This document shows, piece after piece, positions 25,728 through 33,821 of a stretch of DNA of 64,000 nucleotides (its first letter is position 1; every line of letters starts with the position of its first letter). Origin of the DNA: Bryobacterales bacterium. GTDB taxonomy: Bacteria > Acidobacteriota > Terriglobia > Bryobacterales > Bryobacteraceae. Both the position numbers and the translations under genes were made by a program. The stretch spans positions 62,001-126,000 of the forward strand of contig JADZCM010000050.1 of NCBI GenBank assembly GCA_020851555.1, given 5' to 3'. Under the pieces are notes generated by a model. That model did no database searches. It had not been told where the DNA came from and saw only the letters and a program-made list of their open reading frames with translations.

Positions 25728-26717
25728 ATGGCCAGTATCGAATTGAGAAGCGTCGGAAAGAGATTCGGAAGCCACGAGGTGGTCCGCCGGGTCGATCTGC
25801 TGGTGGAGGACCGGGAGTTCGTGGCGTTCGTGGGGCCGTCCGGCTCGGGCAAATCGACGCTGCTGAGGATGATCGCGGGGCTGGAAACGGTGTCGGAGGG
25901 CGAGATCCTGATCGACGGGCAGAGCGTGGCCAGGGTGCCGCCGGCTAAGCGCGGCCTGGCCATGGTGTTCCAGAGCTACGCCATTTACCCGCACATGACG
26001 GCCGCCGAGAACATGAGCTTCAGCCTGCGCCTGGCGGGAGTTCCGAAAGCGGAACGCGATGCCAAGGTCCGGGAGGTGGCGCGGGCGCTCGAAATGGAGG
26101 CGCTTCTGGAGCGCAAGCCGCGGGCGCTGTCGGGAGGACAGTTGCAGAGGGTGGCGCTGGGGCGGGCCATGGTCCGGCAGCCCAAGGCGTTCCTGCTGGA
26201 CGAGCCGCTCTCCAACCTGGACGCCGCGCTACAGGCGCAGATGCGGCTGGAACTGGTGCGGCTGCACCGCGAGCTGAAGACCACCATGATCTACGTTACG
26301 CACGACCAGACGGAGGCCATGACCATGGCCGACCGAATCGTGGTGCTGAACGAGGGAAGGGTGGAACAGGCGGGAACCCCCCTGGAGCTGTACAACCGGC
26401 CGGCCAGCCTCTTCGTGGCGGGATTCATAGGCGCGCCGAAGATGAACTTTCTGCCGGCGCAGGGCGCGGAGGGCCGCACGCTGGGCGTCCGTCCGGAACA
26501 CGTGAGAATCGGGGAAGGCGGCGAACTGGCGGGAGAGATCGTGGCCCTGGAGCGCCTGGGAGCGCGGACGTACGTACACGCGCGGCTCACGGACGGAACG
26601 AGGCTGGTGGCCGAGGCCGCGGGCGACACCGGCGTCCGGGAAGGGGACCGGCTGGCGTTCCGCATCCTGCCCGAAGGACGCCACTGGTTCGACGGATCAG
26701 GGAGGAGAGTGACATGA
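25728..26717 (+). CDS. ABC transporter ATP-binding protein (MalK/UgpC/SmoK type)
   Basis: 329 residues, somewhat shorter than the usual 350-370 because the C-terminal regulatory domain is compact. Walker A GPSGSGKSTLL (residue 38), Q-loop MVFQSYAIYPHMT, signature LSGGQLQRVALGRAM, Walker B AFLLDEPLSNLDA and H-loop YVTHDQTEAMTMADR are all intact. A reduced TOBE segment with LGVRPEHVRIGEGG follows from about residue 255. It drives import through the two permeases encoded just upstream. Such ATPases can be shared by several sugar importers. It overlaps the dehydrogenase gene by 4 bases. Confidence 0.94.
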   Translation: MASIELRSVGKRFGSHEVVRRVDLLVEDREFVAFVGPSGSGKSTLLRMIAGLETVSEGEILIDGQSVARVPPAKRGLAMVFQSYAIYPHMTAAENMSFSLRLAGVPKAERDAKVREVARALEMEALLERKPRALSGGQLQRVALGRAMVRQPKAFLLDEPLSNLDAALQAQMRLELVRLHRELKTTMIYVTHDQTEAMTMADRIVVLNEGRVEQAGTPLELYNRPASLFVAGFIGAPKMNFLPAQGAEGRTLGVRPEHVRIGEGGELAGEIVALERLGARTYVHARLTDGTRLVAEAAGDTGVREGDRLAFRILPEGRHWFDGSGRRVT

Positions 26718-27718
26718 GAGCGCTCAGCTTCCACGGAGCCGGAGATTTGCGGCTGGAGGAACTGCCGGCGCCGGAGCCGAAAGCCGGCTGGGTGCGGCTG
26801 CGCCCGCTGGCGACGGGGGTTTGCGGAACGGACGCGCACATCGTGCGCGGCGAGTTTCCGGCCCCGGCGCCGGTGGTGCTGGGCCATGAGATCGCCGGAA
26901 CGGTGGACGCGGTGGGCGCGGGGGTGAAGCACCTCCGCGAGGGGGACCTGGCCACGGTCCAGCCGAACACCTTCTGCGGTTTGTGCCGCCACTGCCGCCT
27001 CGGCCGGCAGCACCTGTGCGCCGCCATGCGCGCGTTCGGGGTACACCTGAACGGCGGGTTCGCGGAGGCGATGGCCGTGAGCGCCGGCGAAGTTTACCGG
27101 CTGCCTCCGGGCGCCGGCCCACGCCTGGGGTGCCTGACGGAGCCGCTGGCCTGCTCGATTCACGGCATGGACAGGCTGGCGGTGCGGTCCGGCTCCACGG
27201 TGCTGGTTCTGGGCGCGGGGCTGGTGGGCCTGATGCTGACGCGGCTGGCGCGGCTGGCGGGAGCGGGCTGGATCGCGGTCAGCGAGCCTGACGCCGAGCG
27301 GCGCGCGGACGCCGTGGCGTTCGGAGCGGATGCGACGGCGAATCCGCGCGCGGCGGGGTGGAAAGACTCCCTGCCGGCGGAGGGCTTCGATTTCGTGATC
27401 GACGCAGCCGGCTCGGCCGAGACGTTCGAAACGGCGGTGTCGCTGGCGGCGCGCGGCGGCCGAATCCTCGTGTTCGGCGCGGCGCCGGAAAAGGCGGCGG
27501 CCTCCATACGGCCCTACGAGGTCTTCTCGAAGGAGCTCACGATCCTGGGCAGCCTGATCAACCCTAATACTCATGAGCGCGCGGTGAGCCTGCTGCCGCA
27601 GATGGGGCTGGAAAAGCTGCGGATCCTGGCGTTTCCGCTGGGGCGGTTTCAGGAGGCGTTCGCGGCGCAGACAGCGGGAACGGCGGCGACGAAGGTGGAG
27701 ATACTGCCGCAGGAGTGA
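26714..27718 (+). CDS. Zinc-dependent polyol/alcohol dehydrogenase (L-iditol 2-dehydrogenase-like)
   Basis: 334 residues, starting inside the stop of the ATPase gene. MDR enzyme with catalytic zinc ligands in GVCGTDAHIVRGEF and LGHEIAGTVDAVGAGVKH, the structural zinc Cys cluster in FCGLCRHCRLGRQHLC, and the NAD-binding motif VLVLGAGLVGLMLTRLA. It is the last gene of the importer operon, so it probably oxidises the transported polyol to the ketose. It is only distantly similar to the divergent dehydrogenase at 21.6 kb. Confidence 0.9.
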   Translation: MRALSFHGAGDLRLEELPAPEPKAGWVRLRPLATGVCGTDAHIVRGEFPAPAPVVLGHEIAGTVDAVGAGVKHLREGDLATVQPNTFCGLCRHCRLGRQHLCAAMRAFGVHLNGGFAEAMAVSAGEVYRLPPGAGPRLGCLTEPLACSIHGMDRLAVRSGSTVLVLGAGLVGLMLTRLARLAGAGWIAVSEPDAERRADAVAFGADATANPRAAGWKDSLPAEGFDFVIDAAGSAETFETAVSLAARGGRILVFGAAPEKAAASIRPYEVFSKELTILGSLINPNTHERAVSLLPQMGLEKLRILAFPLGRFQEAFAAQTAGTAATKVEILPQE

Positions 27719-27769
27719 GCGGCGGCGGCTGAAAGGCCGCCCGCCATCGGCCCGGAGCGGCGCCTGGGG

Positions 27770-29206
27770 TCAGGCGGGAGGGGTGCGCGGCTCGTGGCCC
27801 GTCAGCTTCTGGTCCGCGCCGGCGGGGTCGTACGCCGGATTCGGCACGGGCATGGATGCGTTCACGCTGCCGCGCCAGCGCTTCAGCTTCCCGTGCAGCG
27901 CCGCTGCCCGCTTCGGCTCCCTTGCCGCCAGATTCCTGGTCTCGCCGGGATCCTCCCGCAGATTGTAGAGTTCCAGCCAGCCATCCTCGTAGAACTCGAT
28001 CAGCTTCCAGTCCCCGTCACGGATGGCGCCGCCCGGCGTCCCGCCCTGGTTGCTGTAGTGCGGATAGTGCCAGTAAAGCTCCGAGCGCCGGGGCGCCGCG
28101 CCGCCCCGGAGCAGCGGCGCGAGACTCAGACCGTCCACCGCGCCCGCCCGCGGCGCCCGCGCACCGGCCATCTCCAGGATGGTGGGCAGGAAGTCGATGC
28201 TGGAGACGGGGAAGCCGGAAACAGAGCCGGCGCGGGTGACGCCAGGCCAGTAGACGAGCAGGGGTTCGCGGATGCCGCCTTCGTACAGGTGTCCCTTGCC
28301 CGCACGGAGCGGGCTGTTGTCCGTTACGAGCGACTTCGAGCCTCCCTCATACCGGAGGCCGCCGTTATCCGAAGTGAGGATGATGACCGTATCCTTCGCC
28401 ACGCCGAGCCTGTCGAGGGCCGCGCGCAAGCGCCCCACGGCCTGGTCAAAGCTCTCGACCATGGCCGCGTAGATGGGGTTGGGGAAGTCCCTGCCGTTCA
28501 AGCGGGCCTGGTACCTATCGATCGCAGCCTGCCGCGCTGCGAGCGGAATGTGCACCGTGAATTCCGACAGATAGAGAAAGAACGGGCTACGGCCGGCGGA
28601 CTCCCCGATGAACCGTTCCGCGGCTGCGGTCAGGGCCTCCGTCAGATAGTCGTCTCCGGTTCCGCCCTTCAGGTTGGGCAGATCGAAAGGGCCGAAATAG
28701 GAGCGAGGGCTGCCGCGATGATCGCCGGCCACATTCAGATCGAAACCCTGATTCTGAGGATGGAACCCTTCCCCGCCGAGGTGCCACTTGCCGATGCTGG
28801 CCGTGCGGTAGCCGAGCGGCTTCAGCATCTCCGGGATGGTGACTTCCGCCAGGGGCAACTGCTGCTCGAACTTCGGAGTCAACAGGCGCGCCGCGGGCCA
28901 CTGGCGGCGGCCCGGAATCCAGTCGGTGAGATGCAGGCGCGCGGGGTACTTGCCGGTAAGGATGCTGGCCCGCGTGGGGGAGCAGACGGGGCAGGCGGCA
29001 TAGGCATCGGTGAAGCGCACGCCGTCCCGGGCGAGCCGGTCCACGTTGGGGGTCTCGTGAAGGGCGTTACCGTAGCAGCCGAAGTCCCGCCACCCCAAGT
29101 CGTCGACCAGCAGGAACAAGATGTTGGGACGCCGGGCGGCGGGCGCCGCGGAGACCGGCGGCAGCGCCCCGGCCGCGGCGGCGCCAAGGAAGTCCCTGCG
29201 GTTCAT
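27770..29206 (-). CDS. Sulfatase, Tat-exported (arylsulfatase family S1)
   Basis: 478 residues. N-terminal twin-arginine signal MNRRDFLGAAAAGALPPVSA. Sulfatase core with metal ligands in NILFLLVDDLGWRDFGCYG (Asp-Asp) and the active-site sequence CSPTR, where Cys75 would be converted to formylglycine. GKWHLGGEG and ILTSDNGGLRYEG supply further conserved residues. It would hydrolyse a sulfate ester, probably on a polysaccharide, in the periplasm. No formylglycine-generating enzyme is in the window, so maturation depends on a gene elsewhere. A second sulfatase gene lies upstream on the same strand, with a 217-base gap holding a repeat. Confidence 0.92.
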   Translation of the reverse strand: MNRRDFLGAAAAGALPPVSAAPAARRPNILFLLVDDLGWRDFGCYGNALHETPNVDRLARDGVRFTDAYAACPVCSPTRASILTGKYPARLHLTDWIPGRRQWPAARLLTPKFEQQLPLAEVTIPEMLKPLGYRTASIGKWHLGGEGFHPQNQGFDLNVAGDHRGSPRSYFGPFDLPNLKGGTGDDYLTEALTAAAERFIGESAGRSPFFLYLSEFTVHIPLAARQAAIDRYQARLNGRDFPNPIYAAMVESFDQAVGRLRAALDRLGVAKDTVIILTSDNGGLRYEGGSKSLVTDNSPLRAGKGHLYEGGIREPLLVYWPGVTRAGSVSGFPVSSIDFLPTILEMAGARAPRAGAVDGLSLAPLLRGGAAPRRSELYWHYPHYSNQGGTPGGAIRDGDWKLIEFYEDGWLELYNLREDPGETRNLAAREPKRAAALHGKLKRWRGSVNASMPVPNPAYDPAGADQKLTGHEPRTPPA

Positions 29207-29270
29207 GGGAGGACAGTATACACCCCAACGGAGCTGAAAGGGCAGCTAATGGATTTGAGCGTGCGCCAGC

Positions 29271-29336
29271 CGTGATTGGTCCGTAACCACGTGTCCGGCC
29301 AGGGCCCGGATGCGGGCGGGGGCGCCCGCCCCACGG
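29271..29336 (+). repeat. Interspersed GC-palindrome repeat, copy B
   Basis: Between two sulfatase genes. Reads CGTGATTGGTCCGTAACCAC, GTGTCCGGCCAGGGCCC, GGATGCGGGCGGGGGCGCCC, GCCCCACGG. It carries the CCGTAACCA segment also present in the 40296 copy but missing from the 10474 copy, so the three copies fall into a longer and a shorter form. Confidence 0.7.
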
Positions 29337-29423
29337 TAGGGCGGACACCAATGGCGCATGTTGAGGCTGGTGGAGTCCTCCGCAATCTGCCGCCGTTACC
29401 GGATGGATTGCGGGCTCGATCCG

Positions 29424-30779
29424 CTACGGGACGCGGACGGCGGCGGGCGCGACCGCCGTAGCCAGCCAGCTTTCCAGCTCTTTCTGGAGCTGCTTGAAGA
29501 TCTCCGGGTACTCTCCGCCCACGGTCCGCCGCTCCTGCGGGTCCGCCTTCAGGTTGTAGAGAAAACGGTTGTCGCCGATCTGGAGCAGCTTGAAATCCCC
29601 CCGCATGGCGGCCCGCATGTTCCAGCCCTCGATCGGGAAGTCCCAGAACAGCGTCCGTTCGGGGGCTTTCGCCTTGCCCGTCCAGACGGCCAGCATGTCC
29701 ATGCCGTCCACTTTCCAGGCCGGGTCGGGCTTGCCCCCGGCGGCGGCCAGCAAGGTGGGGAACACGTCCGTCATATGTATGATCTCTTCGGAACGCGTCC
29801 CGGCGGGCACTCTGCCGGGCCAGCGCACAACGGCAGGCTCGCGGATGCCGCCTTCCTCCAGGCTGCGCTTCTGGCCGCGGAACGGGCGGTTGGAGTCATG
29901 GTAGTTGGATGCGCCCCGGTTTCCGGACTCGAAAGTAGCGCCATTGTCGGAAGTGAACACCACCAGGGTGTTCTTCGCCAAACCGGCTTCGTCCAGCGCG
30001 CGCAGGATGCGCCCGATAGCCGCGTCCAGGCGATGGAGCATGGCCGCGTAGCGCGCGTTGACCGGCTCGTTGGAATCTTTCTCGGCGAATTTGCCGCGGA
30101 ACTTCGCCACGTCCTCCTCGGGCGCTTCGACCAGGAAGTGCGGCTCGATGAACGGCACGTACAGGAAGAAAGGCTCCCGGCGCGGCGAGCGCAGGAAGCG
30201 GACGGCCTCGTTGGCCACCAGGTCGGCGCTGTATCCCGAGACGGGCACCGATTCACGCCCCCGCCAGAGCGTCTTGGGGAAGTGCTCCCAGGCGTGGCGG
30301 GCATCGAGGTATCCGAACGTCTCGTCAAAGCCCTGATCGAGCGGGTGGGTGAACCCGCCGTCCGCCAGCCGGCCGCGGTGCCATTTGCCGAACAGGGCGG
30401 TCCGGTATCCGAGGGGCCGCAGGGCTTCGGCGATGGTGACTTCCGTTTCCGGCAGGTCGGCGGTGTTGTTGGGCACGCCGTTATGGATGTTGTACTTGCC
30501 GGTCAGCAGACATGCGCGGGAGGGAGCGCAGAGGGGCGAACCGGTATACCAACGGTCAAATACGGCGCCTTCGCGCGCCAGACGGTCCAGATTGGGCATG
30601 GGCCATTCTTTCCGGCCGTTGAAGGAGGCGTCCCCCCAACCCATGTCGTCGGCGTACAGGAAGAGGATATTCGGGCGTTGTTCGGCGGCGCCGCGGGCCG
30701 ACGCGGCCAGCCCCGCCCCGGCAAGCGCGCGCAGGGCGCGGCGGCGCGAAAGCTCTTTCTGAAGAACGATTGCAGACAC
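29424..30779 (-). CDS. Sulfatase, Tat-exported
   Basis: 451 residues from GTG 30779 with GAGGAGG about 8 bases upstream; upstream codons lack such a site and would read through the divergent promoter region. The leader has SRRRALRALAGAGLAASARG, a likely Tat signal. Catalytic CAPSR carries Cys84 (formylglycine site), with metal-binding NILFLYADDMGWGD and FTSDNGATFESG. It differs from its neighbours in the middle region and is only moderately similar, so the three sulfatases are not recent duplicates. It is divergent from the sulfatase gene at 30859, with 79 bases between the starts. Confidence 0.92.
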   Translation of the reverse strand: MSAIVLQKELSRRRALRALAGAGLAASARGAAEQRPNILFLYADDMGWGDASFNGRKEWPMPNLDRLAREGAVFDRWYTGSPLCAPSRACLLTGKYNIHNGVPNNTADLPETEVTIAEALRPLGYRTALFGKWHRGRLADGGFTHPLDQGFDETFGYLDARHAWEHFPKTLWRGRESVPVSGYSADLVANEAVRFLRSPRREPFFLYVPFIEPHFLVEAPEEDVAKFRGKFAEKDSNEPVNARYAAMLHRLDAAIGRILRALDEAGLAKNTLVVFTSDNGATFESGNRGASNYHDSNRPFRGQKRSLEEGGIREPAVVRWPGRVPAGTRSEEIIHMTDVFPTLLAAAGGKPDPAWKVDGMDMLAVWTGKAKAPERTLFWDFPIEGWNMRAAMRGDFKLLQIGDNRFLYNLKADPQERRTVGGEYPEIFKQLQKELESWLATAVAPAAVRVP

Positions 30780-30858
30780 GTGGTTCGCCTCCTCGACGCA
30801 GGCCAGTATACACCGCTTCCGGACTTTGGTGTACGCTCGACACAGTGAGGAGGAACGA

Positions 30859-32229
30859 ATGCCCGCTCTGAACAGACGCCAATTCCTGGCCGCCGCGGCT
30901 TCCGCCACAGTGGCCTCCGCCGCCGCCCGGCCGCTCAATGTCGTCATGATCTACTGCGACGACCTCGGCTACGGGGACCTGGGCTGTTACGGTTCCCGGA
31001 TTGCGACTCCGAACATCGACCGGCTGGCCGCCGAGGGGATCAAGTTCACGCATTTCTACTCGGGCAACCCGGTTTGCTCGCCATCGCGGGCCGCGATTCT
31101 GACGGGCCGGTATCCGGTGCGGGCGGGCGTGCCCCGGGTTCTGTTTCCCACGGACACCACCGGGCTGCCCGATTCGGAAGTCACCATCGCTCAGATGCTC
31201 AAGGCGCGGAACTACGCCACCATGTGCGTGGGGAAGTGGCACCTCGGGCACCTGCCGCAGTACCTGCCCATGAACCGGGGCTTCGACGAGTACTTCGGCA
31301 TCCCCTACAGCAACGACATGACGCCGCGGCCTCTGCTCCACAACGCGGAAACGCTGGAGGAGCCCGCGAAGCTGGAGACGCTGACGCCGCGCTACACCGA
31401 ACAGGCGCTGCGTTTCATCGAGCGATCCAAGGGCGGGCCGTTCTTCCTGTACATGGCGCACACCTACCCGCACATTCCGCTGGGCGCTTCGGAGAGGTTC
31501 CGGGGGAAGTCGCCCCTGGGACTGTACGGCGACGTGCTCATGGAACTGGACTGGAGCACGGGCGAGATCATGAATTCGCTCCGGCGCAACGGCCTGGACA
31601 ACAACACGCTGGTGATGTTCTCGTCGGACAACGGCCCCTGGTATCTGGGCAGCCCGGGCCATCTGCGAGGCCGCAAGGGCACCACTTACGAGGGAGGCCA
31701 GCGGGTGCCATTTCTGGCGCGGCTTCCGGGCCGCATTCCGAAGGGCAGGACGTGCGCCGGAATCGGATCGATCATGGACGTTCTTCCGACGCTCAGCGGG
31801 CTCTGCGAGGCGCCGCTGCCGAAGAACCCGTCCGACGGGATCGACATCTGGCCGCTTCTGTCGGGGCAGAAACCGGAACTGGACCGCGAGCCGCTGCTCT
31901 ACTTCGACGACATCCACCTGCAATGCGCGCGTTGGAAGCAGTGGAAGCTGCACGTGGCACGGTACAACTCCGCCGCGTACAGCCCGGCTCCGGCAGGCGG
32001 GAGGGTCAGCCTGCCGCTTCCGGCTCCGGAGCTCTATGACCTGGTGAACGACCCGGACGAGAGCTATGACATCGCGCCGGAGCATCCGGAGATCGTGGCT
32101 GAGACCCGGAACCGGATCGAGAAGATGATGGCCGGCTTTCCGGATCAGATCCGCAAGGCTTACGAGCAAAGCAAGAGCCGCAAGGTGGCGCCAACCGCCG
32201 TGGGGAACTTTCCACGCGCCGCGGGGTAG
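30859..32229 (+). CDS. Sulfatase, Tat-exported
   Basis: 456 residues from ATG 30859 with GAGGAGGAA upstream. Tat-like leader MPALNRRQFLAAAASATVAS. Core motifs: VVMIYCDDLGYGDLGCYG, CSPSR with Cys73 as the formylglycine precursor, CVGKWHLGHLPQYLP and FSSDNGPWYLG. Likely a periplasmic sulfatase acting on sulfated glycans. The position next to two further sulfatases and downstream of a polyol importer suggests use of sulfated sugars, but that link is inference. It ends 53 bases before the Memo-AMMECR1 fusion gene. Confidence 0.92.
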   Translation: MPALNRRQFLAAAASATVASAAARPLNVVMIYCDDLGYGDLGCYGSRIATPNIDRLAAEGIKFTHFYSGNPVCSPSRAAILTGRYPVRAGVPRVLFPTDTTGLPDSEVTIAQMLKARNYATMCVGKWHLGHLPQYLPMNRGFDEYFGIPYSNDMTPRPLLHNAETLEEPAKLETLTPRYTEQALRFIERSKGGPFFLYMAHTYPHIPLGASERFRGKSPLGLYGDVLMELDWSTGEIMNSLRRNGLDNNTLVMFSSDNGPWYLGSPGHLRGRKGTTYEGGQRVPFLARLPGRIPKGRTCAGIGSIMDVLPTLSGLCEAPLPKNPSDGIDIWPLLSGQKPELDREPLLYFDDIHLQCARWKQWKLHVARYNSAAYSPAPAGGRVSLPLPAPELYDLVNDPDESYDIAPEHPEIVAETRNRIEKMMAGFPDQIRKAYEQSKSRKVAPTAVGNFPRAAG

Positions 32230-32282
32230 TGGCGCCGGGCCTTCCCGGGGGCTACAATACCGATGGAAAGTTAGGGTAGCCG

Positions 32283-33713
32283 ATGGCTGAGTCCGCCATG
32301 CACGCCTCGCCATACAGCGGAACCTGGTACCCGGGCTCGCCGGAGGCGCTCTCGGCCCTGCTGGAAGACCTGTGGCGCAGTTCCGAGAGCCGGACGGGCT
32401 CATACCTGACGCCGGGCGCCCGGGCTTTCGTGGCGCCTCACGCCGGCCTGGTTTATTCCGGGACGGTCGCGGCGGCCGTCTACCGTCACCTGGAAGCCGC
32501 GCAGCCGGAACGAGTCCTGGTGGCCGGGTTCTCCCACCGCGGCGGACTACCGGGCATCCAGATACCCGAGGTCGACGCCTACTCAACGCCGCTCGGCACG
32601 GTCAGGGTCGACATTCCGCTCGCCCGGAAGCTGGTCCGCTCCGCGCCGTTCGGCAAGGCGGCGGAAGCGGACCTGTGCGACCACTCCGTGGAGATCCAGC
32701 TTCCGCTGCTCCAGAAAGCGGCGCCGGCGGCGCGCATCGTGCCGCTTTACGTGGGGCACCTGAGCCCGGAGGCCCGGAGCGAGGCCGCCAAACGGCTGGC
32801 CGATACTCTGGCCCCGGGCACGGTGCTGGTGGCAAGCTCCGATTTCACGCACTACGGCAGCGGATTCCGGTTCAAGCCCTTCCCGGCGGACGGCATGGCG
32901 ACCGCCAGGCTGCACGACCTGGACAATGAAGTCATCGAGGCGGCCGGCAGCCTGAGTGTGGAGATGTTTCTGGACACGCTGCGCCGGACGGGCGCCACCG
33001 TGTGCGGCTATGACCCGATCTCCCTGCTGCTGGCCACGATGCGCGAAACAGAGGGCGAGGACGAGGTCTATCAAGAGACCCTGGACTACCAGACTTCGGC
33101 GGAAATCACCGGCGACCTCCACAGTTCGGTCAGCTACGCCGCGCTGGCTTACTTCCCGTACCGCGCGCTGGAACTCGGCGTTGACGCACAGGCGGCGGTT
33201 CTGCGGCTGGCGCGGCAGACGCTGGAGGCGTACCTCAGCACCGGGCGGCGGCGCGCGGCCGGACTTCTCCCTTCGGGCGTGCCGTCGCTGGCGCGCCGGG
33301 CGGGGCTTTTTGTAACGCTTCACCAGGACGGGAAGCTGCGCGGCTGCCTGGGACGGACCGAGGCGATTCAATCGCTCGAAAGGGCCGTGCCGGAGCTGAC
33401 CATGTCGGCCGCACTCGAAGATGCGCGGTTCGAGCCTGTTTCCACGTCGGACACCGGTCTTGAGATTGACGTGTCGGTCCTCTCGCCTCTCAAACTCGTT
33501 CCCAGCCGCGACAGTTTTCGCGTGAACACTCACGGCGCCCTGCTCAGGGCGAAAGGCCGGCACGGGCTGCTGCTGCCGCAGGTGGCGCCGGAGTGGAACT
33601 GGACGAGCGACGAGTTCTTCCGAGCGCTGGCGTTGAAGGCCGGCGTCAAAGCGGAGGTCTACTCCGACCCCGCCACGCGGCTGTACGTCTTCCGGGCGCA
33701 GGTGATCCGCTGA
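32283..33713 (+). CDS. Fused AmmeMemoRadiSam system protein B-A (Memo plus AMMECR1 domains)
   Basis: 476 residues. Residues 1 to about 285 form a Memo domain, related to extradiol dioxygenases: SPYSGTWYPGSPEALSALLE, VAPHAGLVYSGTVAAAVYRH, DHSVEIQLPLLQKA and SSDFTHYG carry the metal-binding His residues. From about 300 to the end there is an AMMECR1 domain with GLFVTLHQDGKLRGCLGR, where the Leu-Arg-Gly-Cys-Leu-Gly core is intact. These two proteins and a radical SAM enzyme form the AmmeMemoRadiSam trio, whose biochemical role is unsettled. The radical SAM partner is absent here. The gene stands alone after the sulfatase. Confidence 0.93.
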   Translation: MAESAMHASPYSGTWYPGSPEALSALLEDLWRSSESRTGSYLTPGARAFVAPHAGLVYSGTVAAAVYRHLEAAQPERVLVAGFSHRGGLPGIQIPEVDAYSTPLGTVRVDIPLARKLVRSAPFGKAAEADLCDHSVEIQLPLLQKAAPAARIVPLYVGHLSPEARSEAAKRLADTLAPGTVLVASSDFTHYGSGFRFKPFPADGMATARLHDLDNEVIEAAGSLSVEMFLDTLRRTGATVCGYDPISLLLATMRETEGEDEVYQETLDYQTSAEITGDLHSSVSYAALAYFPYRALELGVDAQAAVLRLARQTLEAYLSTGRRRAAGLLPSGVPSLARRAGLFVTLHQDGKLRGCLGRTEAIQSLERAVPELTMSAALEDARFEPVSTSDTGLEIDVSVLSPLKLVPSRDSFRVNTHGALLRAKGRHGLLLPQVAPEWNWTSDEFFRALALKAGVKAEVYSDPATRLYVFRAQVIR

Positions 33714-33821
33714 TCCGCCGCCGGAAGGCCGCCGCCCAGCCAACAGCCGGCAGCATGGCCGGGAGCCTTCGCCTGCGAGGCTGTCACCGGTTGCGTATTC
33801 GTGGCCGGGGTAGAGTGCGGC

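Noticed and set aside
32230-32282. Promoter before the Memo-AMMECR1 gene (TACAAT at about 32265).
   Set aside because: The -10-like hexamer is present but no recognisable -35 lies 16-18 bases upstream, so I did not annotate it.
30556-32586. A 676-codon minus-strand frame covering the third sulfatase.
   Set aside because: It is a shadow of the sulfatase on the other strand, with His/Arg-rich composition and no family similarity.
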